Shown in pieces: positions 62,701 to 64,000 of a stretch of 64,000 bases of DNA; the first letter of the stretch is position 1; the number at the start of each line of letters is the position of its first letter. This DNA is from Myxococcus virescens. GTDB lineage: Bacteria > Myxococcota > Myxococcia > Myxococcales > Myxococcaceae. Under the pieces are notes generated by a model. It worked only from the letters and a program-made list of their open reading frames with translations. It was not told the origin of the DNA and made no database searches. Location of the stretch: NCBI RefSeq assembly GCF_900101905.1, contig NZ_FNAJ01000002.1:496001-560000 (forward strand), given 5' to 3'. Made by a program: the position numbers and the translations under genes.

Positions 62701-63478
62701 CGAGGAGACGCGGCGCACGACGATGCCCGTCCGCCCGGAGACGCGCTCGGCCGAGCGAATCGCGAAGGAGGACACCCGCCGCACGACGATGCCCGAGCGC
62801 CCCGAGCGTCGCCGCAAGGGCCCGCTGGTGCTCGTGCTGGTGTTGCTGTTCGTCATCCTGGCCGTGGTCGGGGCCTTCTTCCTGGGCCCCCCGGAGCTCC
62901 GCGCCCAGGTGCTGAGCCAGTTCATGCCGGAGAAACCCGCAGGGCCGCCGCCCGCGCAGCCCCTGCGTCCCTCCGCTCCCGACGAAGCGCAGACGGGCAA
63001 GGCGGCCAACGAGAATGGCCCGCCTCCCGAGGGGAACGCGGCGCAGGCGCCGGGAACCCCCGCGCCCGACATCGCGCCGCCCTCCGGTGCCACGCCGGGA
63101 ACCCCCACGCCCAACGCCGCGCCGCCCGCCGATGCCACGGAAGGCCGAGGCTCGCTCGACGACTCCTTCCTCGCGCCGCTGGACGCGCAGCAGAAGAACA
63201 CCGAGGTTCCCGAGAAGCGCGCGGCGCCGGTCCGCAAGATCCGCTCCGCGCGCTCCCGTCAGCTCACCGTGCTGGAGAGGGAGTGGCGTGAGACGAACGC
63301 GCTCTTCAACCAGCTCAACGCGGAGCACTCGTGCGTGGTGCTCGGCCTCTGGTGCACGCGGTACGCCGAGGTGAAGAGCGAGGTGGAGGCCGCGGGCAGC
63401 AGCGACAACCCGGAAGCGCTGCGCAAGGTCCGGGCGATGAAGCGCTACCTGCTGCAGAAGCAGAAGGAGCTGTACTAG
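59756..63478 (+). CDS. Transmembrane Ser/Thr protein kinase with long disordered region
   Basis: A 1240-residue Hanks-type kinase. Catalytic domain residues 20-300: glycine loop ATGGMG, ATP Lys K53, HRDISPQN with D159, DFG with D177, and activation/P+1 segment FLYMSPEQARHQPVDRRSDL. Residues about 350-1015 are disordered and rich in Pro, Ala, Ser and Thr, with many RTPA, SRATP and TPSRA-like potential phospho-sites. A single span lies at about 1022-1042 (LVLVLVLLFVILAVVGAFFL), leaving a periplasmic Pro-rich linker and a C-terminal coiled-coil domain with two Cys (EHSCVVLGLWCTRYAEV). The gene ends 4 bases before the ATPase start. Confidence 0.94.
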   Translation: MNSPTQPARLRPFRPQPFGRYTLLSQLATGGMGEIYLARLEGAQGFEKLCVIKKILPQLAADTDFVERFVGEARTLVRLSHGSIAQVLDMGLHEDEAYMALEHVDGKDLRKVAARVRDRQMPLPVTFILYTMGRVLDALAYAHRKKDDDGEDLKLVHRDISPQNILISYEGEVKVIDFGLAKSRLSAAKTNPSIILGKFLYMSPEQARHQPVDRRSDLYAVGLCLYELICGKNPFDGVHPGELMSLVANPRIAPLDQVEPLTPPAVTALVAKALAVDPSQRFQTAEEFRGRLQACLMEIDSSAGPESVSRFMRELFSADFQSERRLLASLKEVPRLSTAEVRALASMPDDPLAPKTAHAMLPAKTIRLDGPVEPLSFFPTPRSREGGGPVTDGETRPGVPMDESTRPGFPIEALEEEARTRGVRQDTAPSVEVGPEAFVRGGGVSPSSAPIPRAPALTREVQMTSMPPEAVPPGVAAARALLPSHMRPTELAMPSLGGPSSPEEASVQVESTAAKAESLRGRAFEASPSVIASVGAPTPAVPPRGSQGTVSPRPPPPGAEPRAPGAALPRSGVVVMPAVNVPAPAPLPRTPALESMPAVEVSEGAAGDEDSASEHEGAFGSATPDEAAFSEPHPSGPMPRTASMVMAAVQPPPPGSTPSRATPAVGSPDEAAASRSTSSAGMPAVGAQAGVSTRAISSVEVAALDARDEASSDPVSAVDRSSEDGTPPRRASSAGMAAVSPAPTGMTPSRGMPSLGTPPPPKGATPSRAIPSAPASGATASRSAPVVDEPVVDATPAVGGQALSPEDEVEAAHEPEAGVSEDETGLSSTDTPPHEGASSELPVLSTEDVGHEDAAPSIADVDTHPRIHRPSRTERYDDTQPRVAHHADTDPRVTRPDDTHPRVVLDAGLFKDVDGSEDEERSGVSRPRSRRVRSSSPGMAPASTARRTGSVSAVRPTAPAPVVTDEEEDESDDDVRVSLTPNEETRRTTMPVRPETRSAERIAKEDTRRTTMPERPERRRKGPLVLVLVLLFVILAVVGAFFLGPPELRAQVLSQFMPEKPAGPPPAQPLRPSAPDEAQTGKAANENGPPPEGNAAQAPGTPAPDIAPPSGATPGTPTPNAAPPADATEGRGSLDDSFLAPLDAQQKNTEVPEKRAAPVRKIRSARSRQLTVLEREWRETNALFNQLNAEHSCVVLGLWCTRYAEVKSEVEAAGSSDNPEALRKVRAMKRYLLQKQKELY

Positions 63479-63482
63479 TCCC

Positions 63483-64000
63483 GTGGAGCCCCTGCTCGTC
63501 ACCCGGGCGCTGGTCGCTGGCTACGGTCCTCGTCCCATCTTGCAGGGTGTGGCGTGCGAGGTCCGGCCCGGTGAGCTGTGGGCGGTGCTCGGCCCCAACG
63601 GGACGGGCAAGAGCACGCTGCTGCGCGCGGTGCTGGGCCTGGGGCCCTGGACGCGCGGAGAAGTCCGCCTGCTGGGGCGCGAGCGCGCCGCCTGGGAGCC
63701 CCGAGCGCTCGCCCGCAAGGTGGCGTGGGTGCCGCAGACCATCGAATCCACGGAGGGCTTCAGCGGCCTGGAGCTGGTGTTGATGGGCCGCAGTCCGCAC
63801 CTGGGCCTCTGGGGCCTGCCGTCCGCGGGAGACGTGGCGCTCGCGCGGGAGGTGATGACGGAGCTCGGCATCGCGCACCTGGCCGAGCGGCCCGCGGAGG
63901 CCCTCTCTGGAGGCGAGCGCCGGATGTTGATGCTGGCGCGAGGACTGGTGCAGCAGCCCGAGTTGTTGCTGCTGGATGAGCCCACCGCCTTCCTGGACGT
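63483..64000 (+). CDS. ABC transporter ATPase, probable BtuD (cut by window end)
   Basis: The N-terminal 172 residues of an ABC ATPase of the FecE/BtuD class: Walker A GPNGTGKS, Q-loop VPQTIESTEGFSG, signature LSGGERRMLML, Walker B LLLLDEP. The start is GTG at 63483, only 4 bases after the kinase stop, so the two may be transcribed together. The upstream genes encode BtuF and BtuC but not their ATPase; this is the best candidate to complete the B12 importer, although it could serve another FecCD-type permease beyond the window. Confidence 0.85.
   Translation, partial: MEPLLVTRALVAGYGPRPILQGVACEVRPGELWAVLGPNGTGKSTLLRAVLGLGPWTRGEVRLLGRERAAWEPRALARKVAWVPQTIESTEGFSGLELVLMGRSPHLGLWGLPSAGDVALAREVMTELGIAHLAERPAEALSGGERRMLMLARGLVQQPELLLLDEPTAFLD

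Overview
The window looks like chromosomal DNA of a fruiting myxobacterium of the Myxococcus/Corallococcus type. The signs are very high G+C, densely packed genes with GTG/TTG starts and 4-base overlaps, many lipoproteins, a receiver-DUF4388 protein, a very long Ser/Thr kinase with a single membrane span, FHA/GAF/PilZ signalling proteins, a MYXO-CTERM-like tail, and paired cobalamin riboswitches. Genus is inferred from these traits, not from a database match. I see no rRNA, tRNA, transposase or CRISPR array.

Region by region. 1-8.0 kb: a cut-off gene, a small secreted protein, a receiver-DUF4388 regulator, a nickel/cobalt-type exporter divergent from a His-tailed lipoprotein, a peroxiredoxin with a histone-H1-like lysine tail, NagZ, and a KaiC-like ATPase with its single-domain receiver. 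8-12 kb: a lipoprotein, the RNA helicase DbpA and a membrane GTPase. 12.2-14.7 kb: an SdpC-SdpA-SdpB-like antimicrobial peptide operon behind an unusually AT-rich promoter with a palindrome on the -10 box. 14.9-18.9 kb: a MoxR/DUF58/BatA-like von Willebrand cluster. 19-31 kb: lipoprotein, degenerate crotonase, MltG, a multi-span membrane protein, a PilZ-disordered linker-Hsp70 fusion, a FliB-family protein, a DsbA-like protein and an S9 peptidase. 31-41.7 kb: small exported proteins, a metallopeptidase/TPR plus DUF4175 pair, a MarR regulator, a C69 dipeptidase and a ComEA-like HhH protein. 42-48.9 kb: a FIST sensor with a histidine kinase, propeller-like and other envelope proteins, and an FHA protein.

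48.9-57.8 kb is a vitamin B12 locus built from two riboswitch-controlled operons. The first encodes BtuB, a Cys-rich propeller-like lipoprotein (a possible BtuG analogue), BtuF and BtuC. The second encodes a lipoprotein with DAGTEP repeats, a surface-type protein and a Tat-exported Rieske protein. The ATPase that would complete BtuFC appears only at the right edge (63.5 kb), immediately behind a 1240-residue Ser/Thr kinase and a class III cyclase-like protein that has lost its catalytic residues.

The most interesting items are the SdpCAB-like toxin operon with no recognisable immunity gene, the two-riboswitch B12 locus with novel surface proteins and a Rieske protein, the PilZ-Hsp70 fusion, the peroxiredoxin-H1 tail fusion and the pseudo-cyclase.
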